Of a stretch of 64,000 nucleotides of DNA, positions 27,981 to 35,859 are shown piece after piece. Positions within the stretch are counted from its first letter, which is position 1; each line of letters begins with the position of its first letter. The DNA is taken from NCBI RefSeq assembly GCF_018309085.1, contig NZ_CP070502.1, forward strand, positions 3,467,001 to 3,531,000. The letters run 5' to 3'. This DNA comes from Sporosarcina sp. Marseille-Q4063 (GTDB lineage: Bacteria; Bacillota; Bacilli; Bacillales_A; Planococcaceae). Both the position numbers and the translations under genes were made by a program. The notes under the pieces are model-generated. The model did no database searches, had not been told where the DNA came from, and saw only the letters and a program-made list of their open reading frames with translations.

Positions 27981-28451
27981 ATGAGTGCTAAACACCCTCC
28001 AAATCATGCTCATATAGATCAAGAAATGTTTAAAATGGAAGTCAATCTGGATGATATTTCAGGGGAAATCCTAGGCTATTTAATGGATTTATTGATCGAG
28101 TCTGGTGCTAATGATGTTTATTACACTTCGATTTATATGAAGAAAAACAGACCGGGTATTTTGCTTCAATTATTATGCTCCGGGGAAAATCTCGATAAGA
28201 TGAAGCGAATCTTATTCACGGAAACGACAACTCTTGGGGTACGTTATTATCCTTTAACGGTGCATCGTACGGAGAGAAGGTTTCGAAAAGTGTCAACGAA
28301 GTGGGGAGAAGTGACCGTTAAAGAAGGCATTTATGAAGGAAAAGTCATTCAGTGCTCGCCGGAATATGAAGAATGTAAGAAAATCGCCGAACATCATAAG
28401 GTTCCGCTAAAAAAGGTATATGAACAGGTGTGGAAGCAGTTGATCGAGTAA
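27981..28451 (+). CDS. larC: Short LarC (LarC2-like nickel insertion protein, no LarC1 part)
   Basis: This 156-residue protein corresponds only to the C-terminal part of LarC, which binds CTP and installs nickel in the pincer cofactor. The recognisable segment is EVNLDDISGEILGYLMDLL followed by IYMKKNRPGILLQLLC. Full LarC is about 400 residues. In L. plantarum the LarC1 and LarC2 parts are joined by a frameshift. Here the preceding DNA is occupied by larB in full and no LarC1 sequence exists in the window. AGGAGGGG precedes the ATG, so it is a free-standing gene, not a broken one. LarC1 may be dispensable or encoded elsewhere. Confidence 0.87.
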   Translation: MSAKHPPNHAHIDQEMFKMEVNLDDISGEILGYLMDLLIESGANDVYYTSIYMKKNRPGILLQLLCSGENLDKMKRILFTETTTLGVRYYPLTVHRTERRFRKVSTKWGEVTVKEGIYEGKVIQCSPEYEECKKIAEHHKVPLKKVYEQVWKQLIE

Positions 28452-28502
28452 TTCAGGTTATAGAATTACTCGAAAGGCATCAAGGGGGAAGGGGAACACT
28501 TG

Positions 28503-29423
28503 ATGGAACTATTTATCATTCTTAAAGACATTATATTGCCGATATTCGTGATCATGGCATTAGGTTTTGTGATGCAGACGAAATTCGATTTGAACATTCA
28601 AACGTTAGCCAGATTGAGTATTTACTTTCTCGTTCCGGGTTTCATTTTCGTAAAGTTATATAGCACGAATATCTCACTCAACTTGTTTGGAAAGATATTG
28701 CTCTTTTTCATTCTATATGTTGTAATTCTTTTTGTGATTTCTCATTTTATCGGGAATGCTCTCGGTTTGGAAAAAGGGGAGAAAACTACTTTTTCCAACA
28801 GTACCATGTTTTTCAATTCGGGTAATTACGGGGTTCCTGTAAATGATTTAGTGTTCAAAAGTGATCCGTTGGCGATGTCGATTCAAGTTATTATGCTGAC
28901 ATTGCAAAACATCTTTCTTTTTTCGTATGGTATTTTTTCTTTGCAATCTATTAAAGTAGGGAAATTGAAGGCTGCACTTGGCTATTTTCGAATGCCTGTT
29001 TTGTATGCGATGTTGGCAGGGGTATTATTAAATGTTTACAACGTTCCGATCCCGTCGTTCATTTGGGTTCCGGCAAATTATATCGCAGATGCGATGATTG
29101 CCATGGCATTATTTACATTAGGCGCGCAGGTTGCCAAGATTAAGTTTTCGACTGGTTTGACGACGGTTTATTATAGTTTGGCTCTTAGACTAGCGATTGG
29201 CCCGTTAATTGCGTTATCGATTATATACATATTTAAAGTGGACGGAATCGTGGCTCAAGCATTATTAATCGGGTCGGCAATGCCTACGTCAGTCAATAGT
29301 GCGGTTATTGCTGAGGAATACAATAATCATCCAGATTTGGCGGCACAGATCGTGTTGTTCTCGACGTTGTTTAGTGCGATTACGGTTACGCTTGTTATTT
29401 ATTTGGCTAGGTTTTTATTTTGA
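28503..29423 (+). CDS. AEC-family (auxin-efflux-carrier-like) permease
   Basis: This is a 306-residue membrane protein with about ten hydrophobic segments and the AEC fold, including NSTMFFNSGNYGVPV and the C-terminal IGSAMPTSVNSAVIAEEY motif typical of the family. ATG at 28503 is used; GGGGAAGGGG lies upstream. Bacterial AEC proteins move small organic anions such as malate. It is the last gene of the epimerase operon, so a sugar acid (gluconate, mannonate or a uronate) or an end product is a possible cargo. This is context inference only. Confidence 0.8.
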   Translation: MELFIILKDIILPIFVIMALGFVMQTKFDLNIQTLARLSIYFLVPGFIFVKLYSTNISLNLFGKILLFFILYVVILFVISHFIGNALGLEKGEKTTFSNSTMFFNSGNYGVPVNDLVFKSDPLAMSIQVIMLTLQNIFLFSYGIFSLQSIKVGKLKAALGYFRMPVLYAMLAGVLLNVYNVPIPSFIWVPANYIADAMIAMALFTLGAQVAKIKFSTGLTTVYYSLALRLAIGPLIALSIIYIFKVDGIVAQALLIGSAMPTSVNSAVIAEEYNNHPDLAAQIVLFSTLFSAITVTLVIYLARFLF

Positions 29424-29484
29424 TAAATTGATATTAAAACCAAGTACTTGAGAGAATAACCAGTACTATGCTTTTCTAGCTAAA

Positions 29485-29674
29485 CCGTCGATATCCGTTC
29501 CGGGCGGACGCTTTCCTGCGGGCGAGCGTCGAAAAGCCGAAAGATGCAGTTCAATCTTTCCCTGCCGCTTCCTTCGCTACGCTCTGTCCAGGGTCTCGAC
29601 TAAGGAAAGAGTGAACTTCTCTTTCGCACTTCGCTTTATTCCGCGGGAGTCGCCACCCTGTACTCCAATCAACT
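29485..29674 (+). repeat. GC-rich intergenic repeat, copy E (long subtype)
   Basis: Its block order is the same as copy A at 2657, including the extra GAAAGA..TCTTTC and CTAAGGAAAGAG..CTCTTTCGCACTTCGC segments. A decayed form of the AGTACT hairpin lies just before it (about 29439-29470). It fills the gap between the AEC permease gene and the convergent phosphatase gene. Confidence 0.8.
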
Positions 29675-29736
29675 GAAAATTCCATTTTACATAGAAAGTA
29701 ATTTAGTTCGCTTTCCACAATTTACAAGAGTGTAGA

Positions 29737-29780
29737 AAAAGAAGGTAACTCCCATATGTTTCATGGAGTTACCTTCTTTT
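29737..29780. terminator. Strong bidirectional terminator
   Basis: A 16-bp perfect stem, AAAAGAAGGTAACTCC / GGAGTTACCTTCTTTT, has a 12-nt loop. The A/T ends make it work on both strands. It ends the minus-strand Cof-type phosphatase gene. Confidence 0.9.
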
Positions 29781-29788
29781 GTCTGTTA

Positions 29789-30655
29789 TTATATTTTCAA
29801 TCGCAGTGCTGATTCGATTGCTGTTCCGACGCCGTCGAATTCGTTTGTTGTTGTTACAGATTTGCATGCGTCTTTGATTTCCTGAGGAGCATTGCCCATT
29901 GCAACTGAATGTCCAGCGACTTTCAACATGGATAAGTCGTTATAGTTATCACCAATGGCCATAACGTTTTCCATAGCAATTCCTTTAGACTTGGCAAGCC
30001 GCTCCAATGCGATTCCTTTTTGTGCATTGATATTGGTAATCTCGAGGTTGCCCGCTCCTGAGGAACTGACAGCAAGTCCAGTTATTGATTTAAGTGCTTG
30101 TCTTGCATTATCTAAATGAATCTTATTAAATGACGTACCAAAGATTTTATTGATTTCTTGTTTATGTTTTTCAATGATAGGCGCTAAAGAAGGAACTTCC
30201 TTCACTAAACCAATTTCTACTCTATTCATGACTTCTGCACGTATGTCATCAATCGGAGGAACTTGATTTGCGGCTAGCGCTAGTTGAACAAAAGTATCAA
30301 TTTGGTCTTCAATACTTTTCGTGTATACTGTTTTACCGATAAATAATTGATAATCGATTGTCTGTTCTTCTAAAATCGATACGATTTTATCTATTTCACT
30401 TTCGGCTAAATAAGTAGCGGAAAGCAATTCTCCATCATTTTTTCGAACTTCTGCACCGTTCAAGCAAATGAACGGGACCGTCAAACCTTCATCAGTTACG
30501 GGATAATAAGCTTCTGAAAAACTTCTCCCCGTTGCAATCACTACTTCGATTCCACGTGACTGTGCTTCAAGTATCGCTTCTTTATTTTTCTTGCTTATCG
30601 TATGATCGGGACCTAGTAAAGTACCGTCCATATCGATGGCTATTAAACGTACCAC
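29789..30655 (-). CDS. Cof-type HAD-superfamily phosphatase
   Basis: This is a 288-residue HAD hydrolase of the Cof/YwpJ class. Motif I is IAIDMDGTLLG with the nucleophile Asp, motif II is VIATGRS, and motif IV is AIGDNYNDLSML. The large type-IIB cap lies between them. It starts with GTG after AAAGGTGAT. Family members dephosphorylate sugar phosphates or flavin precursors, and the substrate cannot be deduced. It diverges from pgcA across about 215 bp. Confidence 0.87.
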   Translation of the reverse strand: MVRLIAIDMDGTLLGPDHTISKKNKEAILEAQSRGIEVVIATGRSFSEAYYPVTDEGLTVPFICLNGAEVRKNDGELLSATYLAESEIDKIVSILEEQTIDYQLFIGKTVYTKSIEDQIDTFVQLALAANQVPPIDDIRAEVMNRVEIGLVKEVPSLAPIIEKHKQEINKIFGTSFNKIHLDNARQALKSITGLAVSSSGAGNLEITNINAQKGIALERLAKSKGIAMENVMAIGDNYNDLSMLKVAGHSVAMGNAPQEIKDACKSVTTTNEFDGVGTAIESALRLKI

Positions 30656-30875
30656 AGTTAATCACCTTTTCTATTTACAGTAGGGATTGATGATATCAAT
30701 GAAATTCCCCGAAATCAAACAAATTGCTTATCTGAAGCTGGTTACGCTGTTAACTAAATACCGTCTTTAGCAAGAGAAAGCGAAGAGTATATGATATAAT
30801 TAAGATGATTGCCCTAGCCAACTAGGCCTGGGGTGTTAAAGTTCCTTTGCATATTAACCTGAGGGGGTTGTTCGT

Positions 30876-32606
30876 GTGAGCTGGAAAATTGAAGCAGAAA
30901 AATGGCTTAATCAAGAAGCGTTAGAGGAAACATTAAAGCAACAACTGGAATTAGAAAAAAATAATGAGAAATTAATGGAAGATAGCTTTTATAGAAACTT
31001 GTCGTTTGGAACGGCCGGTCTCCGGGGCGAACTCGGATTCGGGACAAACCGGATGAATATCTATACGGTCAGAAAAGCCGCACAAGGGCTTGCTGCATAT
31101 ATAAGGAGTTGCGGTGAAGAAGCAGCAGAAAGAGGCGTCGCCATTGCTTACGACTCAAGGCATCAATCACCTGAATTCGGTCTTGAAGTCGCAAAAGTAC
31201 TAGGGAATAACGGCATCAGATCTTATTTGTTTTCAAAATTACAATCGACTCCATTGTTATCTTTTACAGTCCGAGAATTAAATACATTTTCAGGCGTTGT
31301 GATTACTGCAAGTCATAATCCCGCTGAATATAATGGCTTTAAAGTTTACGGGGAAGACGGCGGTCAAGTCGCGTTAGAAGCTGCAAATGCAATTACAGAA
31401 CATGTAGAAAGTATTGAAGATATATTTTCAGTTGAAGTAATGGATGAATCAACCCTATTAGATGAGGGCTTACTAACTTATTTAGGCGCTGACATGAGCG
31501 AGCGTTATACGGATCAGCTACGCGGTATCCTTATTGAGGGCGATTATGATAAGAGCCTGTCGATTGTTTATTCGCCATTACATGGAGCCGGTGGGGAATT
31601 GGTATGTAAGGGACTAGAAGCGGCTGGATTCGAGAATGTTACAGTCGTTGCTGAGCAAGCAATTCCGGACCCTGATTTTTCAACTGTAAAATATCCAAAC
31701 CCGGAAGAATCAAAAGCATTTGATTTAGCGCTTCCATATGGCCATAAAGTAAATGCGGACATACTAATTGCGACAGATCCTGATGCTGATCGAATGGGCT
31801 TGGCTGTTTTAAATAAAACCGGCGAATACGTGTTTCTGACAGGTAACCAAATTGGCGCACTGTTATTAAGCACTTTATTGGAAGATAAGAAAAACCAAAA
31901 CTCGCTACCCAACAATGGCGTCGTTATTAAATCAATCGTGACGTCGGAACTTGGACAGGCGATTGCAGACAGTTATGCTGTGAAAATGATGAATGTGTTG
32001 ACTGGATTTAAGTTCATTAGTGAAGAAATCGAGAAGTTCCACGAGACAAAAGAGTCCATTTTCCTATTTGGCTATGAGGAAAGTTTCGGTTATTTAATCG
32101 GCGACTTTGTGCGGGATAAGGACGCGGTTCAGGCATCTGTATTGATTGCCGAAGCGGCGGCGCGGTACAAAGAAAAAGGTTTGACTTTACTGGATGGACT
32201 CGACGCGTTGTATGAAGAACATGGGTATTATCAGGAAGCATTGGAATCGTTAACGTTAAAAGGTAAATCCGGCATGGCTGAAATTGAAAAGATCATGAAT
32301 TACTTTGGATCAGATGACTTTTTGAATGAATTTCCGCAAACTATCGCAGTTGTCGAGGATTATTCCACTGGAGAGGTTGTTCATCATGAAACCGGAACAA
32401 CTCATCAACTTGACTTGCCGAAATCGAATGTCCTAAAATTTATAACACCCGATAATTCATGGTTTTGTATCCGTCCGTCTGGGACTGAACCAAAAATCAA
32501 GTTCTACTTTGGTGTAAAAGGTGAAACAAAAGCCGAAAGTGATACACTATTAATTGACATAAAAAATGCTGTCATGCGAGTCGTTGAAACGCTGACGACT
32601 ACGTGA
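30876..32606 (+). CDS. pgcA: Alpha-phosphoglucomutase
   Basis: This is a 576-residue alpha-D-phosphohexomutase, close in length to Bacillus PgcA. The phosphoserine loop is TASHNPAEYNGFK with Ser146, the magnesium loop is DPDADRMG, the sugar-binding loop includes GYEESFGYLIGDFVRDKD, and the phosphate-binding loop is RPSGTEPK. It interconverts glucose 1- and 6-phosphate for UDP-glucose, teichoic acid glycolipid and glycogen metabolism. GTG at 30876 follows a GAGGGGG site. The pgi gene follows 27 nt after the stop, so the two are cotranscribed around glucose 6-phosphate. Confidence 0.95.
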   Translation: MSWKIEAEKWLNQEALEETLKQQLELEKNNEKLMEDSFYRNLSFGTAGLRGELGFGTNRMNIYTVRKAAQGLAAYIRSCGEEAAERGVAIAYDSRHQSPEFGLEVAKVLGNNGIRSYLFSKLQSTPLLSFTVRELNTFSGVVITASHNPAEYNGFKVYGEDGGQVALEAANAITEHVESIEDIFSVEVMDESTLLDEGLLTYLGADMSERYTDQLRGILIEGDYDKSLSIVYSPLHGAGGELVCKGLEAAGFENVTVVAEQAIPDPDFSTVKYPNPEESKAFDLALPYGHKVNADILIATDPDADRMGLAVLNKTGEYVFLTGNQIGALLLSTLLEDKKNQNSLPNNGVVIKSIVTSELGQAIADSYAVKMMNVLTGFKFISEEIEKFHETKESIFLFGYEESFGYLIGDFVRDKDAVQASVLIAEAAARYKEKGLTLLDGLDALYEEHGYYQEALESLTLKGKSGMAEIEKIMNYFGSDDFLNEFPQTIAVVEDYSTGEVVHHETGTTHQLDLPKSNVLKFITPDNSWFCIRPSGTEPKIKFYFGVKGETKAESDTLLIDIKNAVMRVVETLTTT

Positions 32607-32633
32607 AAAAATATAGAAGTGAGGAATGCTAAA

Positions 32634-33929
32634 ATGGCACAACCATTAACATTGACACAATCATATAAAACTACAGAAGAACTTGTGGCTCTTTACGGAG
32701 AACAAGTGAAGAAAATCCATGAGGACATGAAAGCTGGCACTTCTATAGGTGCTGAATTTTTAGGATGGCAAAGCCTCCCACACGAAGCGCCAGAGTTGGA
32801 AAACGTGTTGGAAGTAGCAGCGAAGATCCGTAAACAGGCTGAGGTCGTTGTCGTTATCGGGGTTGGAGGTTCTTATTTAGGCTCAAAAGCTGTTAAAGAT
32901 GCACTAGCGCCTTATTTCGAAAAGAAATCAGATGATCCTGAAATTCTTTTTGCAGGACAAAACTTAAGCGGAACTTACATGAAACAGTTATTGAATCATC
33001 TTGAAGGAAAAGAAGCGGCGGTAATTGTCATTTCGAAATCTGGTACAACGACAGAACCAGCCATCGCATTCCGAATCCTCCTTGAGTATATGGAAAATCG
33101 CTACGGAGAATCTGTCAATGAAAGAATCGTTGCCATTACAGACAAATCACAAGGTGCGCTTAGAGAGTTAGCAGATCGCTCAGGTTTTTCATCCTTCATC
33201 GTTCCAGATGATGTCGGCGGACGTTTTTCAGTATTTACACCTGTGGGCCTTCTTCCACTGGCAGTAGCGGGAGTCGATATTGAACAATTACTTTCAGGTG
33301 CAAAAGCCGCTGTAGAAGATTTTGCAAGTGCAGATATTGCTTCGAATAAAGCCTATGAATATGCAGCAGTTCGTAACCAACTGTTGTCAGAAGGGTATAA
33401 TATTGAGATTTTGGCTAGCTTTACACCGCGTTTCGCGACATTCCACGAGTGGTGGAAACAACTTTTCGGTGAAAGTGAAGGAAAAGACGGCAAGGGAATT
33501 TACCCGGCATCTGTCGCATACCCGACCGATTTACATTCACTTGGTCAATATGTTCAAGATGGTCGACGTGAACTCTTCGAAACGTTTATCCAATTTGCGG
33601 AATCAGCAGAGGACTGCGGAATCCCGACATCTGATGAAAACTTGGATGGTTTAAATTATTTATCGGATAAATCCATGAATGAAATAAACGAAGTCACAAT
33701 GCATGCAACAATGCAAGCTCATAGAGATGGCGGCGTTCCAATCATCCATTTAAATGTCGGTAAACACGACGCATACCATATCGGATACCTAATTTACTTC
33801 TTTGAAGCAGCTTGTGCGATGAGCGCCTACTTATTAGGCGTCAATCCTTTCGACCAGCCAGGCGTTGAAGAGTATAAGAAGAACATCTTTAGAATGCTTG
33901 AAAAACCGGGATTTGTTGAGGAGAAGTAA
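32634..33929 (+). CDS. pgi: Glucose-6-phosphate isomerase
   Basis: This 431-residue enzyme interconverts glucose 6-phosphate and fructose 6-phosphate. The phosphate-binding region is GVGGSYLGSKAV and VISKSGTTTEPAIAFR. Signature segments include DVGGRFSVFTPVGLLPLAVAG, FGESEGKDGKG and HSLGQYVQDGRR. ATG at 32634 is chosen over the GTG at 32619 because GTGAGG serves as the ribosome site. It is shorter than Bacillus Pgi at both ends but has all core motifs. It is paired with pgcA. Confidence 0.95.
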   Translation: MAQPLTLTQSYKTTEELVALYGEQVKKIHEDMKAGTSIGAEFLGWQSLPHEAPELENVLEVAAKIRKQAEVVVVIGVGGSYLGSKAVKDALAPYFEKKSDDPEILFAGQNLSGTYMKQLLNHLEGKEAAVIVISKSGTTTEPAIAFRILLEYMENRYGESVNERIVAITDKSQGALRELADRSGFSSFIVPDDVGGRFSVFTPVGLLPLAVAGVDIEQLLSGAKAAVEDFASADIASNKAYEYAAVRNQLLSEGYNIEILASFTPRFATFHEWWKQLFGESEGKDGKGIYPASVAYPTDLHSLGQYVQDGRRELFETFIQFAESAEDCGIPTSDENLDGLNYLSDKSMNEINEVTMHATMQAHRDGGVPIIHLNVGKHDAYHIGYLIYFFEAACAMSAYLLGVNPFDQPGVEEYKKNIFRMLEKPGFVEEK

Positions 33930-33970
33930 GGGATATTCTAGATGAAGTCCTAAATTAAAAGTGAAAAGTG

Positions 33971-34005
33971 ACAACCAAGGGGGATTTACCTTTGGTTGTT
34001 ATTTT
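33971..34005 (+). terminator. Terminator after pgi
   Basis: ACAACCAAGG pairs with CCTTTGGTTGT with one bulge, then TATTTT follows. Confidence 0.75.
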
Positions 34006-34115
34006 GATACTGAACACACAAACCTTCGCATTAAACTTAAGCAGACAATTAAATTCTCAATCTTAGTGCAGAGTATTTGGGGCTCTATGGTGATAAACAA
34101 AAGGAGTGGCTGTTA

Positions 34116-34508
34116 TTGATAGATTTCAAAAGTATTCATCATGTGAGTTTGTCTGTAACTGATTTAGAAAAGGCCAAGCAATTTTATGGCGAAATACTTG
34201 GTTTAAAGGAAATTAATCGCCCAAACTTTGATTTCCCTGGTGCTTGGTACAAAATCGGCAATCAACAGCTTCATTTGATTGTTTTTCAGGATTCTGAAAC
34301 ACTTCGAAATAATCGACAGGTGGAAACAAAGGATGGCCATTTCGCAATAAGGGTCCATGATTACTATCAAACTTTGGCGTACCTGAAAGATAAAGGTGTT
34401 CAAGTTACTGAGAATCCAAATAGTACGAGCGGTTTCGCGCAGATTTTTTGCACGGATCCAGATAATAATTTAATAGAATTTAACGTTGACCAAGCATCAT
34501 TAAACTAA
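34116..34508 (+). CDS. VOC/glyoxalase-family protein
   Basis: This is a 130-residue single vicinal-oxygen-chelate protein made of two beta-alpha-beta-beta-beta units. It begins with the IHHVSLSVTDLEKAKQFYGE motif (His metal ligand) and ends with FCTDPDNNLIEFN (Glu metal ligand). The TTG at 34116 is used because AAGGAG lies 9 nt before it. Such proteins include glyoxalases, fosfomycin-resistance enzymes and dioxygenases, and the substrate cannot be told. It stands alone between two terminators. Confidence 0.82.
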   Translation: MIDFKSIHHVSLSVTDLEKAKQFYGEILGLKEINRPNFDFPGAWYKIGNQQLHLIVFQDSETLRNNRQVETKDGHFAIRVHDYYQTLAYLKDKGVQVTENPNSTSGFAQIFCTDPDNNLIEFNVDQASLN

Positions 34509-34514
34509 AATAGC

Positions 34515-34562
34515 AAAATAACGCATGCGGTTTCCCTTTGGAAATCACATGCGTTATTTTTA
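34515..34562 (+). terminator. Terminator after the VOC gene
   Basis: AAAATAACGCATG pairs with CATGCGTTATTTT, with an inner GGTTTCC/GGAAATC stem, and a T tract. Confidence 0.85.
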
Positions 34563-34746
34563 AAGAACTAATTAACTAATTATTAACTACCCCAGTTCTA
34601 CGTCAGGCAAAAAAGTAACAAAGTTACATTGTTTTGCAAATTATGGTGATTCACCGTTAAATATACATGCTTTATATAAAGAGTAATAAGGAGTAAGTAT
34701 GTTATTATTAGTGTGATAATAGAAAACTTAATAAAGAGGCGTTCCC

Positions 34747-35634
34747 ATGATTAATCAATTAAGAAAAGTTTACTCATCCCTAATCATATATAATGAAGGG
34801 AAAAATAAAATAGAGCAAAATCATAAATGGTTTGTTACCGAAAACCATGAAGTTATTGGCATTCATGAAGATGAATTAACCTCAAAAGATATTTCTTTAT
34901 TGGAGGCCTTTTTGGTTCCTTATAATATAGAGCTTCCTGTTTTGACTGCTGAGGAAGAAAAGTGGAGACAAGTTATCGAATCAAAGGAATCAAATGAAAG
35001 TGAAACCGATTTGGATTCCCCATTTCGATTTGTTTATTTTTTTATCTCCGAAAACCAAATTAGTCCCAACTTATTTAATGATGCCATCCATGAGTTATTT
35101 GTTAAAAAAGTGCCTATCTTGTGGCAAAATGGAAGTGAAGGAATCATTATTGAAAAGCAGCAAGATAGTGATGAGAATCTATCCTATGATCAAATCATTG
35201 ATGTTCTTATGAGTGACCTTTATGTTAATATCAATTTTTTCGTAGGTCCTTTTAGAAAAGATTTGAAGGAAATCAATCATCATTTTGATACGTTGTCGCA
35301 AGACGCTAAAATAGTGTTTGGCTATACGAATAAGCCTGTTGTTACCTATGTCGATGCAATCCCGTACTTACTTATCCATCAAACAGAACCGGAGTTGCGC
35401 GTGGAAATAAGTAAAACGATTTTACAAGAATATCTTGATGATGAAGATACGCTGAAAATGCTTGAAACTTTTGTTCAATGTAATTTAAATATTTCAGAAA
35501 CCGCGAAGGAACTTTATATGCATAGAAACAGTTTGCAATATAGACTGGATCGTTTCTTGGAGAAGACGGGCATCGACGTTCGTCAATTTCAACATGCCAT
35601 GTCGGTTTATCTTGCGATGTTAGCAAGGAAATGA
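34747..35634 (+). CDS. PucR/CdaR-type helix-turn-helix regulator
   Basis: This is a 295-residue predicted cytoplasmic regulator. The C-terminal HTH_30-type DNA-binding region is FVQCNLNISETAKELYMHRN followed by SLQYRLDRFLEKTG. This is typical of PucR/CdaR proteins, which respond to purines, sugar diacids or similar metabolites. The N-terminal part lacks a recognisable ligand domain. It lies just upstream of a four-unit 25-bp repeat and the msmX gene, all in the same direction. A role in controlling msmX or sugar import is possible but unproven. Confidence 0.75.
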   Translation: MINQLRKVYSSLIIYNEGKNKIEQNHKWFVTENHEVIGIHEDELTSKDISLLEAFLVPYNIELPVLTAEEEKWRQVIESKESNESETDLDSPFRFVYFFISENQISPNLFNDAIHELFVKKVPILWQNGSEGIIIEKQQDSDENLSYDQIIDVLMSDLYVNINFFVGPFRKDLKEINHHFDTLSQDAKIVFGYTNKPVVTYVDAIPYLLIHQTEPELRVEISKTILQEYLDDEDTLKMLETFVQCNLNISETAKELYMHRNSLQYRLDRFLEKTGIDVRQFQHAMSVYLAMLARK

Positions 35635-35650
35635 GATTAATTTAAACATG

Positions 35651-35752
35651 GACAAATTTCCTACAGGTAAACTTGCACACATTTCCTACAGGAAAATGTG
35701 CACACATTTCCTACAGGAAAATGTGCACACATTTCCTACGGGAAAATGTGCA
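35651..35752 (+). repeat. Tandem 25-bp palindromic repeat, four units
   Basis: The core ATTTCCTACAGG begins at 35656, 35681, 35706 and 35731, an exact 25-bp period; the first unit is diverged. Each unit is itself an imperfect hairpin (CACATTTCC..GGAAAATGTG), and the junctions read TGTGCACA. There are no unique spacers. It sits between the PucR-type regulator gene and the msmX promoter. Confidence 0.9.
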
Positions 35753-35790
35753 CAGTAACTATCTGAAACTTTGTGCATATCTACCATTAC

Positions 35791-35841
35791 TATAATCCAA
35801 CCAATCTTGTATGCTTAAGACAGTTAATGAAAGCACTTACA
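35791..35841 (+). promoter_or_regulatory. msmX -10 box and cre-like site
   Basis: TATAAT occurs at 35791-35796 without an obvious -35 box. ATGAAAGCACTTACA (35827-35841) matches cre at 14 of 15 positions but lacks the central CG, so CcpA binding would be weak. Confidence 0.4.
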
Positions 35842-35859
35842 TACTTGGAGGGAATACAA

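Noticed and set aside
27200..28451. LarC1-LarC2 programmed frameshift as in Lactobacillus
   Set aside because: The upstream frame is complete larB with its own stop 4 nt before larC; no LarC1-like sequence exists in any frame there.
30780..30875. Riboswitch or T-box in the pgcA leader
   Set aside because: Only a short CCTAG..CTAGG inverted repeat is visible, without conserved T-box or known aptamer elements.
34077..34115. Longer N-terminus for the VOC protein
   Set aside because: The upstream TTG at 34077 lacks a ribosome site, whereas AAGGAG is well placed for the TTG at 34116.
35651..35752. Possible CRISPR array
   Set aside because: The 25-bp units are contiguous without unique spacers and no cas genes are present; it is a simple tandem palindrome.
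35773..35859. 29-residue N-terminal extension of MsmX
   Set aside because: The family starts at MAELRLVG, and the GGAGGG site precedes the ATG at 35860; the extension covers the promoter.
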